From the NCBI GenBank assembly GCA_032716605.1, contig CM064572.1:39065777-39129776 (forward strand): a DNA stretch of 64,000 nucleotides. The letters run 5' to 3'. The DNA comes from Paralithodes platypus (lineage: Eukaryota > Arthropoda > Malacostraca > Decapoda > Lithodidae). Made by a program: the position numbers and the translations under genes. The notes beneath the pieces are model-generated. The model saw nothing but the letters and a program-made list of their open reading frames with translations, did no database searches and was not told the origin of the DNA. Shown in pieces: positions 32,329 to 43,985 of the stretch (positions are counted from its first letter, which is position 1; every line of letters begins with the position of its first letter).

Positions 32329-32345
32329 GACGATATAATCACAAT

Positions 32346-33110
32346 ATGCCTGAAAATCACACAAATTTATGGTAGCAAAATGGTACAATTAAAGCCTGAA
32401 AATCACAAAAAATGTATGTTAGCAATGTGATACAATTATTCCTGAAAATCACACAAAATGTTGTTAGCAATATGATTAAATTAATATGCCTGTAAATCAC
32501 AAACAATATGTTAGCAATAGAACACAATTTATGCCTGAAAATAAAACAAAAATTGATGTTAGCAGTATGACACAGTTAAAGCCTGAAAATCACAAATGGA
32601 CTAGAAATTTGTTACAAAATTTACTGGAAAAAAGTAGGAGAGGGTTAATGTAGCCTAGTAAGAAAACTGGAAAACAGTATACAGTACAGTAACAACAAAT
32701 ATTTGTTAGCAATATGGTACAATTAATGCCTGTAAATCACAAAAAGAATATGTTAATCACAAGAACACAATTTATGCCTGAAAATATAACAAACATTGAT
32801 GTTAGAAGTATGACACAGTTAAAGCCTGAAAATTGAATATGGACTAGTGATTTGTTACAAAATTTACTGGGAAAAAAAAGTGGGAGAGGGTTAATTTAGC
32901 CTAGTGAGAAAACTGGAAAGCAGTATACAGTACAGTAACACAAAATATTGGTTAGCAATATGGTACAATTAATGCCTGTAAATCACAAACAGAATATGTT
33001 GATCACAAAAAGAATATGTTAGCACTAGAACACAATTTTATGCCTGAAAATAAACATAAAATGATGTTAGCAGTATGACACAGTTAGGCTAAAGCCTGTA
33101 TATTAGTTTA
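32346..33110. repeat. 48-bp monomers in a 244-bp higher-order array
   Basis: Monomers begin GCCTGAAAATCACA or GCCTGTAAATCACA and contain ATGTTAGCA, ATGACACAGTTAAA. Groups are separated by a longer segment GGACTAG..TTTGTTACAAAA followed by CAGTATACAGTACAGTAACA, which repeats at 32597 and 32841 (period 244). The array abuts the ORF1 end of CR1 copy 2. Confidence 0.9.
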
Positions 33111-33843
33111 TACAGTGGTCGACACAATACTAATACTAATGGAATTAGTAATATCCCTGGCAAGAGTGTGAGAGGCCTATTATTATGGTGACAAGTATCT
33201 GAAATGCGATTAATAAATAGGCTATCAAAAAGTATTACAGTAACTAAATTATTCTAACCCAATATTAAAACTATCTTGACAAATGTTAGTGTGTGCGATT
33301 TATATAGATAACCAAGATAAAAAGTTCAACCAAGTACAGTACTGGCTAGACTTTGATATATCAAATACAAGAAGAGGGTTTGTTTATGCGTACACAGGTG
33401 GCGCTGGTATCGGCGGCGTCTCTACTAACTTGACAAATAGAATTTTGAAAAACAAACGTTTATAAGTCAAAACTACAGTACAATGTCATGCAAGATAACT
33501 ACAAGGTGGTTTGCTAAGCACTTAACTACAGTGAGGGCTAAAATATCTACAATAAGTGCTAGAACTTTATAATATGAAACAAGCAAATAGTTTGTTTACT
33601 TTAGAGCGTCGGTCGTCACTAACCGGTACAAATGTAAACAAAAGCAGTCTCGATAAACAACCGTTTATCAGTCAAAAACACAGCAAAATTACATGCAAAG
33701 CAACTACAGGGTAGTTAAGCTAGAGCTTAGCTACAGCTCATGCAAACAAATAAGGGGATGAGTAATGGAGTACTCAAGTTATGGTCAAATTTCGAGCAGC
33801 GAGAGCGAAGAGCTGTTGGCGGGTTGGCACGTTGGGCTCGGGT

Positions 33844-33875
<32 letters not shown>

Positions 33876-34139
33876 TCAATTTGATAGGCGGGTACAGGTA
33901 GGACAGAGGGGGGGGGGGTATTGGGTAGTAGACAATACACAATATCATACAAAATACATAAAATCAAGGGCTAACAACAGAACCCAGTAATGTGGGAACT
34001 ACTCTTAACGACTATAAGCATAATATTGCCGAAACACATATTAAACATGTACTAATATTGGAGCAGTATAGAACAGTGCTTTAAGACACACAATAACAGC
34101 AATAATAGTAATAATAATAATAATATTAATAATAATCGT
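33111..34139. repeat. non-coding with diverged direct repeats and (GA)n
   Basis: About 33454-33535 and 33655-33740 are diverged direct copies sharing CAAACGTTTAT/CAACCGTTTAT, AAGTCAAAA or CAGTCAAAA, CATGCAA, CAACTACA and TTAGCTACAG-type sequence. (GA)n with G runs at 33844-33920. No gene seen. Confidence 0.6.
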
Positions 34140-35170
34140 AAAAATAAAAGTACAAAGTAGGGTGAATCTAGATGTGAGGCTGGATGGGGAAATATTGGAA
34201 CAAGTAGAGTGTTTTAAATATCTAGGAGGAACAATAAGCAGGAGTGGAGGTATGGAAGTGGAGGTAAAACAGAGAGTGTGTGAAGGAAGGAAGGTTTTCG
34301 GAGCAATGGGAAGTATGTGGAAGACGAGAAATCTCGGAGTGAAAGTAAAAAGTGCACTGTATCAAGGAATTGTTGTGCCAACAGTGATGTATGGGGCTGA
34401 GACATGGGCTCTGAAGAAAAAGGAGAAAAGAGGGCTGGATGTGATGGAGATGAGCTGCTTGAGGAGTATGTGTGGAGTTACTCGTAGAGACAGATTGAGA
34501 AATGAAGAGATACGTAGGAGAGTGGGGCAGCAGGAACATTTGTCAGCCAGAGTGGACAGAAGGGTGCTGAGCTGGTATGGTCATGTTGAACGAATGGAGA
34601 TGAAAGGCTTACAAAGAGAATATGTGAGTCAGGTACAAGGGGAGATAGAAGGGCAGGAAGACCCCCATTGAGATGGAGAGACTGTGTAAGAAAGGCTTTG
34701 GATGATAGAGGAATGACTATAGATCAGGCAGGGGAAGTGGTGGTGGACAGGAGTGAATGGAGAATGCTTGTGAATAGTTGAGTGAACACGTGGTCATTTG
34801 GAGTAAGGGGTCGGGAGCAAGTTGGACTAGATAATAGTCCATCAGGCGCCTGGCCCGGGGAGACGATTAATATGAAGGGTGTGCCTGGAAGTGTGGTGGG
34901 AGGGCTTGTCGCTTTGGCTCCGCTGCATGTCTGCCTGCCGAGATCGGAACCTCTCCTGGTGGTCAGGGGCCGGGGGAGTGCTGGAGCGACCTTGGTAACC
35001 CTGGTCTCTGGGTCTTCTCCTGGGTGACCTGGATGTGTGAGAGTTTGTGTTTTTTATCTGTGTTTATTTTTTGTTCTATGTTGTTTATGTGTTTTCCCTG
35101 TTCTTGCTCTGTCTTGAGTCGGCTACCCCCAAAATGGGGATTGGGCCTGAGCATATAGATAGATAGATAG
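34140..35170 (+). mobile_element. RTE-like LINE 3' end, 5'-truncated
   Basis: It includes the last part of the RT ORF, a 3' UTR and a tail of ATAG repeats (35153-35173), as RTE-type LINEs finish with short tandem units. No endonuclease or catalytic RT blocks remain. Confidence 0.8.
34162..34782 (+). pseudogene. RTE-like RT C-terminal domain
   Basis: Blocks are VECFKYLGGTISRSG, VVPTVMYGAETWALKKK, DVMEMSCLRSMCGVTRRDR, RVDRRVLSWYGHVERME and, after a frameshift near 34655, RWRDCVRKALDDRGM and DRSEWRMLVNS followed by TGA. These are the C-terminal blocks of RTE-like elements. The catalytic palm is absent. Confidence 0.85.
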
Positions 35171-35250
35171 ATATAGAAAAGTACAAATAATGCAAATAGT
35201 ACAACAATAAACGATGATCATGGTGAGATAAGCAGTAGCCTAATAATATT

Positions 35251-35287
35251 GAGAGAGAGAGAGAGAGAGAGATAGAAAGAGAGAGAG
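35251..35287. repeat. (GA)n microsatellite at CR1 3' end
   Basis: It directly abuts the GAGTACAAAGGAGTACAAAG end of CR1 copy 3. Confidence 0.93.
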
Positions 35288-36719
35288 TACAAAGGAGTAC
35301 AAAGGAAATCAAGCAACAACAGGTCTAGTGACCCTTCTAGGTTGCTTGTCCTCCAAAACACTGAGGATCAAGTGTCCAAACAGTGGTTTAGAGTGGGTAA
35401 AGGAACATTGGAAAGGGAATTACTGCCCTGGAACTAATGTCAGTGGCAGGGTTAGGAAGTTAGTAGAGGACAGATGGGTTAGTAACTGAGGGGGGGATAA
35501 AATAAAGTTATTCATTTACAAACGCAGTCAGTCGCGGGTTTAATGAGAGATATTTGTCTAGGCGGAGTTTAAATGAATCAACGGTGATGCAGTCTATAAC
35601 GTTTCGGGGAAGCCCATTCCACAAGTTGACAACTCGATTGAAGAAGAAATTCTTAGATTCGTAAGAGTTAAAAGATATACCAATAATTTTGCAACCGTTT
35701 CCCCGCGTGTAATTAGATTGGTCGATAGTGAAGTACTTACTACAGTTCATATTGTCGATGCCTTTGATGATTTTGAACACTTGAATTAAGTCACCTCTTA
35801 ATCTGCGCTGGGTTAAAGGAAATAGATTTAACTCTCTAAGACGCTCTTCGTATGGTTTGTTCTTTAGGCTAGGTATCATTTTGGTAACTCTACGTTGAAC
35901 TCGTTCTAGCTTGTTTATATCTTTTTGGTAATAAGGGCACCAGGATTGAACGCAGTATTCCAGAAGAGGGCGGACTAAGGAATTGTAAAGGGTTAGGATA
36001 ACTTCTTTGGATTTATGCTCAAATGACCTGCCTATAAAGCCAATTATTTTGTTTGCCTTCTTAACAACTTCTGAACATTGTTGACTCGGTTTTAGGTTAC
36101 TCGATATTGTTACTCCCAGATCGGTTTCTCTGTTTACATTCTTAAGCTGAGTGCCATTCATCGAATAGTTTGCTTTCTCATTTAGGTATCCGACATGTAG
36201 TAATTTACATTTATCCGCATTGAAACTCATTTGCCAAATTTGGGCCCAACATTTAGATATAAACATATTCTTTCTAGATTGTGTTGCATATCGTCAACTT
36301 GTTCTTTTGAGAGTACGCTATTTGCAATTTTTGTATCGTCAGCAAATTTTGAGATTGTACAGGTGAGACCCTCATCTATGTCGTTGATGTAAATTAGAAA
36401 GAGAATTGGTCCTAGTACCGATCCCTGGGGTACCCCGCTACTTACATTGGTCCATTTAGATGCCTTACCGTTTATGACTACTCTTTGCTTTCTGTTGCTG
36501 AGCCAATTTTCTATCCATTTCAACACACCGTCTTGTATTCCATGCGCTTTTAGTTTTAGCAGTAAACGTTTGTGGGGAACTTTGTCAAAGGCCTTTTGAA
36601 AATCAAGGTATATAATATCTACAGCTTTACTCTCATCGTAGAGGTTGAGGATATCGTGGAAGAAGTCTAAGAGGTTTGTTAAACAGGAACGTTTTTTACG
36701 AAAGCCGTGTTGAGTATCT

Positions 36720-37207
36720 TTAACCCTTATTTAGCGGCTCACCACATAAGTCGAGTTAAATAAAGCTGGACTATGTGGCGGCGCTCGACATAACTCGAGT
36801 GGCAATTTCAGCACGTAATGTTGCTGAGAGAGAGAGACAAGTGGTGGCAGGAGAGTAGCGAGCGTATGACTGCTCCAGACCACCGCGGCGAACCTACTGA
36901 CACGAATCTCACCTCCCTCCTACCTCTCTCACTCACTATATAAGGAATTGTATGGGGAAAGTGCCTAATTACATGCTTTTTGCACTCGCGTTGCACGGTT
37001 ATTGCAAGAAAACTAGCCATCATAAAAGGTTCGTTATGGTGTCATTCGAAAGCTCTGTTTATGCCCTTTCAGGGATAGATACTTGTTTTACGTTCTGGGT
37101 CTTATTTAGGCATGAAAATGATCACGTAAACAGCCCTATTTTGGCTAAAAACACCCCGCTGGGCGGTACATATAAATAAACCGCATAGGCCGCTCTTAAG
37201 GTGTTAA
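36720..37207 (-). mobile_element. 480-bp TTAA MITE (family A), copy 4
   Basis: TTAA at 36720-36723 and 37204-37207, core CCCTTATTTAGCGGCTC to AGGCCGCTCTTAAGGTG. It interrupts CR1 copy 3 at GTATCTTTAAGT, which is uninterrupted in copy 1, so the empty site is seen directly. Confidence 0.97.
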
Positions 37208-38482
37208 GTATGTTATTTTCCTCTAAGTGATTTACGAGTCTGTCTCGTATTACCGATTCTAGCATTTTACAAACAACTGAGGTTAAGCTAATTGGACGAT
37301 AGTTACTGGGTAGGGATTTGCTGCCTTTTATGAATATCGGTGTTACGTTGGCTAGCTTCCACTGATCAGGCATAGTTCCAGACTGCAAGGATTTATTAAA
37401 TAGTAATGTCAGTGGTTTGGAGAGCTCATCCTTAGCTTCCTTTAGAACTCTAGGCGAGATTGTATCAGGTCCAGGCGTTTTATTTACCTTGAGTTTATCT
37501 AAACAATTCAATACTTCTCTCTCTGTAACGGTGATATTGCTTAGAACATCTGAATTATCAATCTGAATCGGCGATGGTGTAGGGATATCACTGAGGTCTT
37601 CTGTTGTAAAAACTGATGCAAAGAAGGTATTGAGGGCATTACTCATTTGTACTTCGTCTTTGGTGTATTCTCCATTTTCATCGACTAACGGTCCAACAGT
37701 TGAAGTAACTACTTTTTTCTTTCTGATATAACTATAGAATTCTTTCGGGTTTGTGTTACTTTGATTCGCAATATGTAACTCTAAGGTCTTTTTACTCTGC
37801 TTAATTAACTTTTTGGCTTTGCGTCGTAGCTCTACAAATTTCACCCGTTCTTCGTCATTTTGTGAGGATTTTAATCTATCATTAGCAAATTTTTTAGCAA
37901 GCAGGCAGTTTGAAATATCTTTATTCCACCATTTGGGCTTATTATTATGGCCTGGACGCCGTATTTTCGATGGAATGCAGTCTTGCACTGCTTTTAGGTA
38001 AGTGGTTTCGAATAACTTCCAAGATGTATTTATGTCGTTATTGTTAATTAAAAAGCTCCAGTCAGTTTCTTTAAACATAGCTCTAAGTTTATGGAAGTTT
38101 GCTTTCTTGAAATTAGGGACTTTTTCGATGCTACTATTTGGTTCGTTACTAGTAAACTTTAAAGTGAAAGTTATCGTACGATGGTCGCTGTTACTGAATT
38201 CATCACCAACATTCAAATTCTCTATCAATTCTTCTTTTGTTGCAAGTACAATGTCAAGAACGTTATTACCACGGGTCGGCGTTCGAACAAATTGATGAAG
38301 CGAACTCTCCTGCAAGTTCGTATACAAGTCATGTCCGGAGTGTGAAGTAAGAGTATCGCCCCACTTGGTCACAGGTAAATTAAAGTCGCCAAAAATTACG
38401 GTATCTTGTGAATAACTTACATCTGCAATTTGTTCGTAAATTTCTCGGTCAGTTTGCACTGATTGAGCTGGAGGTCTGTATA

Positions 38483-39160
38483 TTAACCCTTTGGCGCACC
38501 TATAGTTTTCAATCAAAGTTTTTCCCACTCCCAAAGTATATCTTAGCTCACTCAGAGCCAGTTTTGTGCCCGGCGATAATTTGTTTCTGTGACGTTTTTA
38601 TCCACCAAAAAATCCTTGTATTTGGATTAATGAGGTACCATCGGCTTCGTTATTGATTGAACTTGAAGATAAGCGAATAAAAACATAGAATAAATACAAA
38701 ACAACCACATTGGGGCACTCCGAAATAATAATTGTAAAAAAAAAAGTAATACCTTATCTCCAACTCGCGCTAGCTCAAAATTTTGCCCGCAACATTTTGT
38801 ATTTGCATACATATATGGAAGCGAAATTTAATGAGGATTCCACTGGTAACTTCAGAATTACTATAAACCAAATAGTTACTGAGATACACGAATAAACGTG
38901 AAAGTATTGAAACACAGACTGAGCTGTACTCTGCTCCCTTCCCAGCCAGCCGTGAGTAAACGGTTAAACTGAGGAGGTTGCCAATTGTACCCGTTAAACT
39001 AGACGTAATACTTAATATATATGCCAAATATGCGCGCGTCAGGCCAAAACTTAATTTTTGGCGAATATTTTTAAGTTTAATGACTCTTAACGAGTCATCG
39101 TGCGCCTAGGAAAAAAATACCTAATGACTCTGAACGAGTCATCGTGCGCCAAAGGGTTAA
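38483..39160. mobile_element. 670-bp TTAA MITE (family H)
   Basis: TTAA at 38483-38486 and 39157-39160. Inverted ends CCCTTTGGCGCACC and GTGCGCCAAAGGG. Near the right end is a direct repeat AATGACTC(T/A)(T/G)AACGAGTC followed by ATCGTGCGCC, twice. It interrupts CR1 copy 3 where copy 2 is continuous. Confidence 0.93.
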
Positions 39161-39654
39161 CGCAAGTATTATTTTTGTACCTTTATTATTCTTTATTAGC
39201 ACAAAAGATGTGTCGACGTTCACAATTTGAGGTTTTGACACGAGGGTCGGGTTAAGACTTTCTTTGATATAAAATAAAACGCCACCTCCATTTTTATTTA
39301 TTCGGCTGTTCTCAAACATTACATAACCGGGAAGTGAATACTCTGCTAAAAAGTCTCTATCTTCTGTATTGAGCCAAGATTCTGTTATGCCAATCACATC
39401 ATAATTTTCTGTAAACACTAGTTCCTCTAAATCTGAAAATTTATTGCGTATGCTACGAGTGTTTGCATAGAAAACCTTTAAAGTTGCGGTTTTAGAACTC
39501 ACAGAACGTTCATTCATCAAATTTTTGGTTCTGGTCGGATCTACATTTACATTCATGGCTGTCCTCGGTCCTCGGTCGTTATCCCTGGCGGTTTTTAATT
39601 TGGGTCGTGTTGGTGGAGCTTTATCCAAATTCGCGGTTCTTGACGGATTAGTAT

Positions 39655-39656
39655 TT

Positions 39657-39696
<40 letters not shown>

Positions 39697-39842
39697 GGGG
39701 GGGGAGATGGAGATAGACGAAATAGATCAAAGGGTGCACACTGCACATATATAATGCAAGACAACATTACATTAACCCGGGAACTGCGGGGAGACTCTTA
39801 AGAGTTCCGCCGGCGGACTGCGGGGAGACTCTTAAGAGTGAG
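39655..39842. repeat. (GA)n tract and 40-bp direct repeat
   Basis: (GA)n with G run at 39657-39705. GGACTGCGGGGAGACTCTTA (with GAACTGCGGGG first) occurs twice at about 39780-39838, each followed by AGAGT. Confidence 0.85.
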
Positions 39843-40274
<432 letters not shown>

Positions 40275-40311
40275 GAAGGTATTGAGGGATCACAGTCCAG
40301 ATATTGTGTGG

Positions 40312-40517
40312 AGGGGACTGGACGACTCGGCCCATGGGACAACTCGGCTCGGACAGCTCGGCCCACTTTTGGACAACTCGGCCACGACGGCGAGACAGCT
40401 CGGCCCATTATTTGAGACAGCTCGGCCATGACGGCGAGACAGCTCGGCCTATTATTTGAGACAGCTCGGCCATGACGGCGAGACAGCTCGGCCTATTATT
40501 TGAGACAGCTCGGCCCC
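40312..40517. repeat. minisatellite of GACAGCTCGGCC units
   Basis: 12-mers GACAGCTCGGCC or GACAACTCGGCC recur about ten times. In the second half they form a 43-bp higher-order unit: GACAGCTCGGCCATGACGGC, GAGACAGCTCGGCCTATTAT and TTGA. Confidence 0.93.
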
Positions 40518-40544
40518 ATGTTATGCTATGGGGCAATTTTTTTA

Positions 40545-40652
40545 ATATAGCCGTGAAAAAACCTGTAGCCTTGAAATTCGTGATTGTATCTAACCTTGTG
40601 ATATAGCCGTGAAAAAGCCTGTAGCCTTGAAATTCGTGATTGTATCTAACCT

Positions 40653-40712
<60 letters not shown>
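40545..40712. repeat. 55-bp tandem duplication and (TA)30
   Basis: ATATAGCCGTGAAAAA then CCTGTAGCCTTGAAATTCGT, in two adjacent copies (40545-40599 and 40600-40655), followed at once by a 58-bp TA tract. Confidence 0.95.
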
Positions 40713-40714
<2 letters not shown>

Positions 40715-40869
40715 GACGATCAGACTAAAACACGCCCATTAATAGGAAAAATCACAACCATTTTTATTTTCAGCCGATGGTGATTAGCATATTTCCCATT
40801 TTTAGAGAAATCAGTTACTTTGCAAATAGAGTAGCGAAATATGGAGTGATCATGAAAACGTGACATTAC

Positions 40870-41072
40870 GGTACCCCTTGAGGTTTATGTCGCCTTTTTT
40901 ATTAATTCCGGCTGTCATTAGACGATCTCATACAGCTTAGGAAGGATCTGTAAGTGTTGAAATGCTGAAGACTGTCTAGAATAACCGTCTGTCTTCCTTA
41001 CTAATCTAAATAAAATTACCTCATAATAGACAAAATACACTGTAAAGTGCGTCATGATCCTCAAGGGGTTAA
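40870..41072. mobile_element. TTAA MITE (family E), copy 4
   Basis: Right end ATCCTCAAGGGGTTAA with TTAA at 41069-41072. Left end GGTACCCCTTGAGG has lost its TTAA by mutation. The interior has ATTAGACGATCTCA and AGCTTAGGAAGGA as in other members. Confidence 0.8.
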
Positions 41073-41749
41073 CATGATAATGATAGAAGACAATCATATA
41101 TTTTCATTCCTGATCCTACCTACAGTATATGTCCCTTTTTTATTTATTCGTTCTAGGAAACATTTATCCTCTAAGTCATCCATTAGTATTCTCATTAATA
41201 TTATTGACCTACCGAATCATTTGTTGTTAGCCATTTCTAGACCGGTACTTTCTGGATTTGAATGATCAGTTATAGGACTTGTGATCGTGTTCTTAAAATT
41301 GTGCAATGGGTTCATAATTACCTTTTGTAGTTTATATGGGGAAAGAGGTAGAAAGATAACAATATACCATTTATAAAACCACAGCTAACATATTTCAACA
41401 ATATAGATATATCCGTTCTCTCGCCCTAATTACCAGTTTATAACTTAATATGCTAAATTCTAAAATTGTTTTATTTATGTAAGTTGAACATTATTCTAAT
41501 TAAGATGTGCATCCAATTTTATTTTCTTATTTAGTAAGTTAGTCTAGTCGATATTTGGCCAAGACTACCATCAGTTAATGTTAACTAAACTGACTGAACA
41601 ATGGGATCCAAAAGATGTTGTTTGTTATAATTGTGTAGCCTATGTACTTTTGTTTAATATGTACATAATATATCCGTAGTGATACTACATAATTATTAAA
41701 TCACTCAATAATATAGATCCCCAGCGGTCGAGTGGGATAATTTCCAATA
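41073..41749. other. no recognisable feature
   Basis: AT-rich unique sequence. Confidence 0.5.
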
Positions 41750-42060
41750 TTACTATTTTTTGTTCTATGTGAGTGAGGGAGATAAAAGGCAGAATTGCCT
41801 GTAGAGAGTGCCATCCCCCATAGTTGAAAGAGTAACTGGGCCAAAACCAAAGGACGTTCGAGTCAAAATGCCTGGCCACACAGAGTTTGAAGTAATTTAA
41901 GCCATAGGAGAAGGGAAAGACTGATTCTGGGAGAGAGTTCCAGAGCTCATCTGTTGAATAGAAGAAAGACAGAGTAACGTTTCACTCTTTGGTTGGAGAG
42001 TTGCACAGATCCCAGGGTGGGATTGTGTTGCAAGACGGGTTACTCAGCTATTACTTCAAT
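41750..42060 (-). mobile_element. Jockey-like LINE 3' fragment
   Basis: The reverse complement of the 3' end of the LINE at 23640-25670, with blocks corresponding to LWNSLPESVFPS and CATTTTGACTCGAACGTCC and GGGGGATGGCACTC. Strongly diverged. Confidence 0.8.
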
Positions 42061-42895
42061 GTTGTACCAAAATGTGTTAACTATGAAAACTTGGCGTTAA
42101 TACAACGCAGATGCATTAAATTCATATTTGTCCATTAAATATCGAGAAATCAGTTGATAAGAGATTAATTTGATCATCAGCTGAAATAAAATCGACTATA
42201 ATAACACACAACAAAGCCACTCGCCACTAGACAGCGTTCTCTCTCCAACACCCCTTCTCTCCTCTCAATACTCTTCGGTAAGTAGATGCGAGGTGCCATT
42301 GCAAAGGCTTATCCCCCAATACCTTCACCTGACCTATAGATTTTTCGGGTGTACTATGATTGTAATATGAAAATGTAGCATTCTGGAAAAGACTGAATGT
42401 TCCACTTGTGGCAGAATAATGCGATACCTTTAAAAATAGGCCTATATTTATATGATTTTGAATTACGGAATTACTTCGATCTTATTACTCATACTAAACA
42501 CAATACATTCTAATACTAATGTGTTATCTTTTTAACTATTTGTTTAGAATATATGTTTATGAAACCACGGTTAATAATAATCCTTGATATGTCAGGTCAG
42601 GTGAAGGTATTGAGGGATAAGCCTCAAATGAATAATAACAATATAAGTAGATAACCAATCTTTAAATACAGACAAACAGTAAGCAGAGATTATACGAGAA
42701 ACGTAAAGTTAAAAATACTTGATTTTTATGTATATCTAATTTAAGAATAGTCACAATAATTGACCTTGATAAAACTAAATTATGCAACAATACCTTGCAT
42801 CATTATTAAGATATGATACATTTACTCACATATAAAACTATTTTGTATGTTTTAATACTAAATACTACTACTACTACTAATAATAATAATATTAA
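42061..42895. other. no recognisable feature
   Basis: AT-rich. CAGGTGAAGGTATTGAGGGAT at 42598 partly repeats near 40272 and, inverted, near 42315, each only about 20 bp. Confidence 0.5.
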
Positions 42896-43985
42896 TAAAG
42901 TAGACGTGCCGTTTTGCCCAAAATCAAAACGGCATACCCAACTCTGCGATGGGTTACCATCATCACTACTAATACCATCATCAATCACAATCAACATAAT
43001 CACTACTACTGCCATCATCACTACAACTGCCACAATCATCACAAGTACTGTCATCACCATTACTATCATCATCATCACTACAACTCTCACCATCATCACT
43101 GTCCATTGTCACTACCATCTTAATCACTACTATCATCATTGATACTACAACTATCAACCATCATTACTAATATCATCACCACCATCTTACAATCATCATT
43201 ACTACTGTTAACATCATCACTACTACTATAACCATCATCATTACAACTACTACTATAACCATCATCATTACAACTGTCACAAATATTACCATCATCATTA
43301 CTACTGCCATCATCACCATTACTATGATCTTCATCACCACAACTATTGTCATCATCACTACAAATTTAACCATCCTCACTAATACTCACACAATCGTCAC
43401 TACTGTCATTATTATCACTACAACTATCATCATTACTTGTCACCATTATCACTACTATTATGACCATCATTACTACTACTAGTACTGTCACCATCATATC
43501 TACTACTGTCATCATCGTCAATACAACTACAAACATCATCACTACTATTTTCACCATTATCACTACTATCACCATAAATCCAAATATTACTACCATCACT
43601 TCTAATGCCAACGGAACAAACTTAACCTAGCAAATACGTAGCGAGTTGTTTTCGCCCCCAGAACGCCATTATTGCTGGGGGGGGGGGGGGATCTGGGAGG
43701 AGGGGGGGGGGGGGGGTTCTGGGAGGGGGGGGGGGGTAAAACCATCTTTTGGACCTAAAATCATAACTATTGCATAAATTCAAAAAATCTGTTTTGACTG
43801 ACGTTCGCATTCACGCAACAAATGTTTGTGTGAAATTTGGTGAAAATCTGTCCAACGGTTTAGGAGTTCCGAGACAGACGGACGACGACGACGACGACGA
43901 CGACATAATTGTTTTTCGTGTGGTACCCACTATACGGGGGGGGGGGGGGGGGGGCGATATCAAACTCTGCTTACGCAGAGTTGAT
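42896..43985 (+). repeat. 1.1-kb satellite-like unit with (ATC)n core, unit 1
   Basis: The unit begins AGTAGACGTGCCGTTTTG, where GCCGTTTT and AAAACGGC form a hairpin, then has an extended ATC/ACT triplet array, then ACTTAACCTAGCAAATACGT, G-runs, TTTTGGACCTAAAATCATAA, AACAAATGTTTGTGTGAAAT, ACAGACGGACGACGACGACG and a final hairpin AACTCTGC-TTAC-GCAGAGTT. No functional ORF: both strands are open only because of the triplets. Confidence 0.88.

Larger units (their letters stand above)
28201..32345 (-). mobile_element. CR1-like LINE, copy 2, near full length
   Basis: Minus strand: ORF1 start at 32328, ORF1 with zinc-finger-like and SGNH domains, ORF2 with endonuclease and RT, then a 3' UTR of about 230 nt ending in two CTCCTTTGTA repeats directly on the (GA)n tract. 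ORF1 end and ORF2 start overlap or abut near 31300-31340. Frames are broken at several places. It lies within the presumed intron of the THAP gene in antisense orientation. Confidence 0.92.
35508..39620 (-). pseudogene. CR1 ORF2 endonuclease and RT, copy 3
   Basis: Minus strand: LKVFYANTRSIRNKFSDLEE, VIGITESWLN, KGTKIILAL, [MITE], [80 protein letters not shown], [MITE], [53 protein letters not shown] and RLTAFVNE with a stop at 35508. Besides the MITEs I see one frameshift: an 11-nt length difference at about 36250-36275 compared with copy 1. This is the best preserved ORF2 of the three. Confidence 0.92.
35288..39654 (-). mobile_element. CR1-like LINE, copy 3, with two TTAA MITEs
   Basis: It contains the ORF2 region and 3' UTR; the ORF1 region is missing and the 5' boundary joins a (GA)n tract at about 39655. 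Two insertions (36720-37207 and 38483-39160) split ORF2. Ignoring each core and one TTAA (484 and 674 bp) puts the flanking reading frames back in register, so ORF2 was nearly intact when they inserted. Confidence 0.93.
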
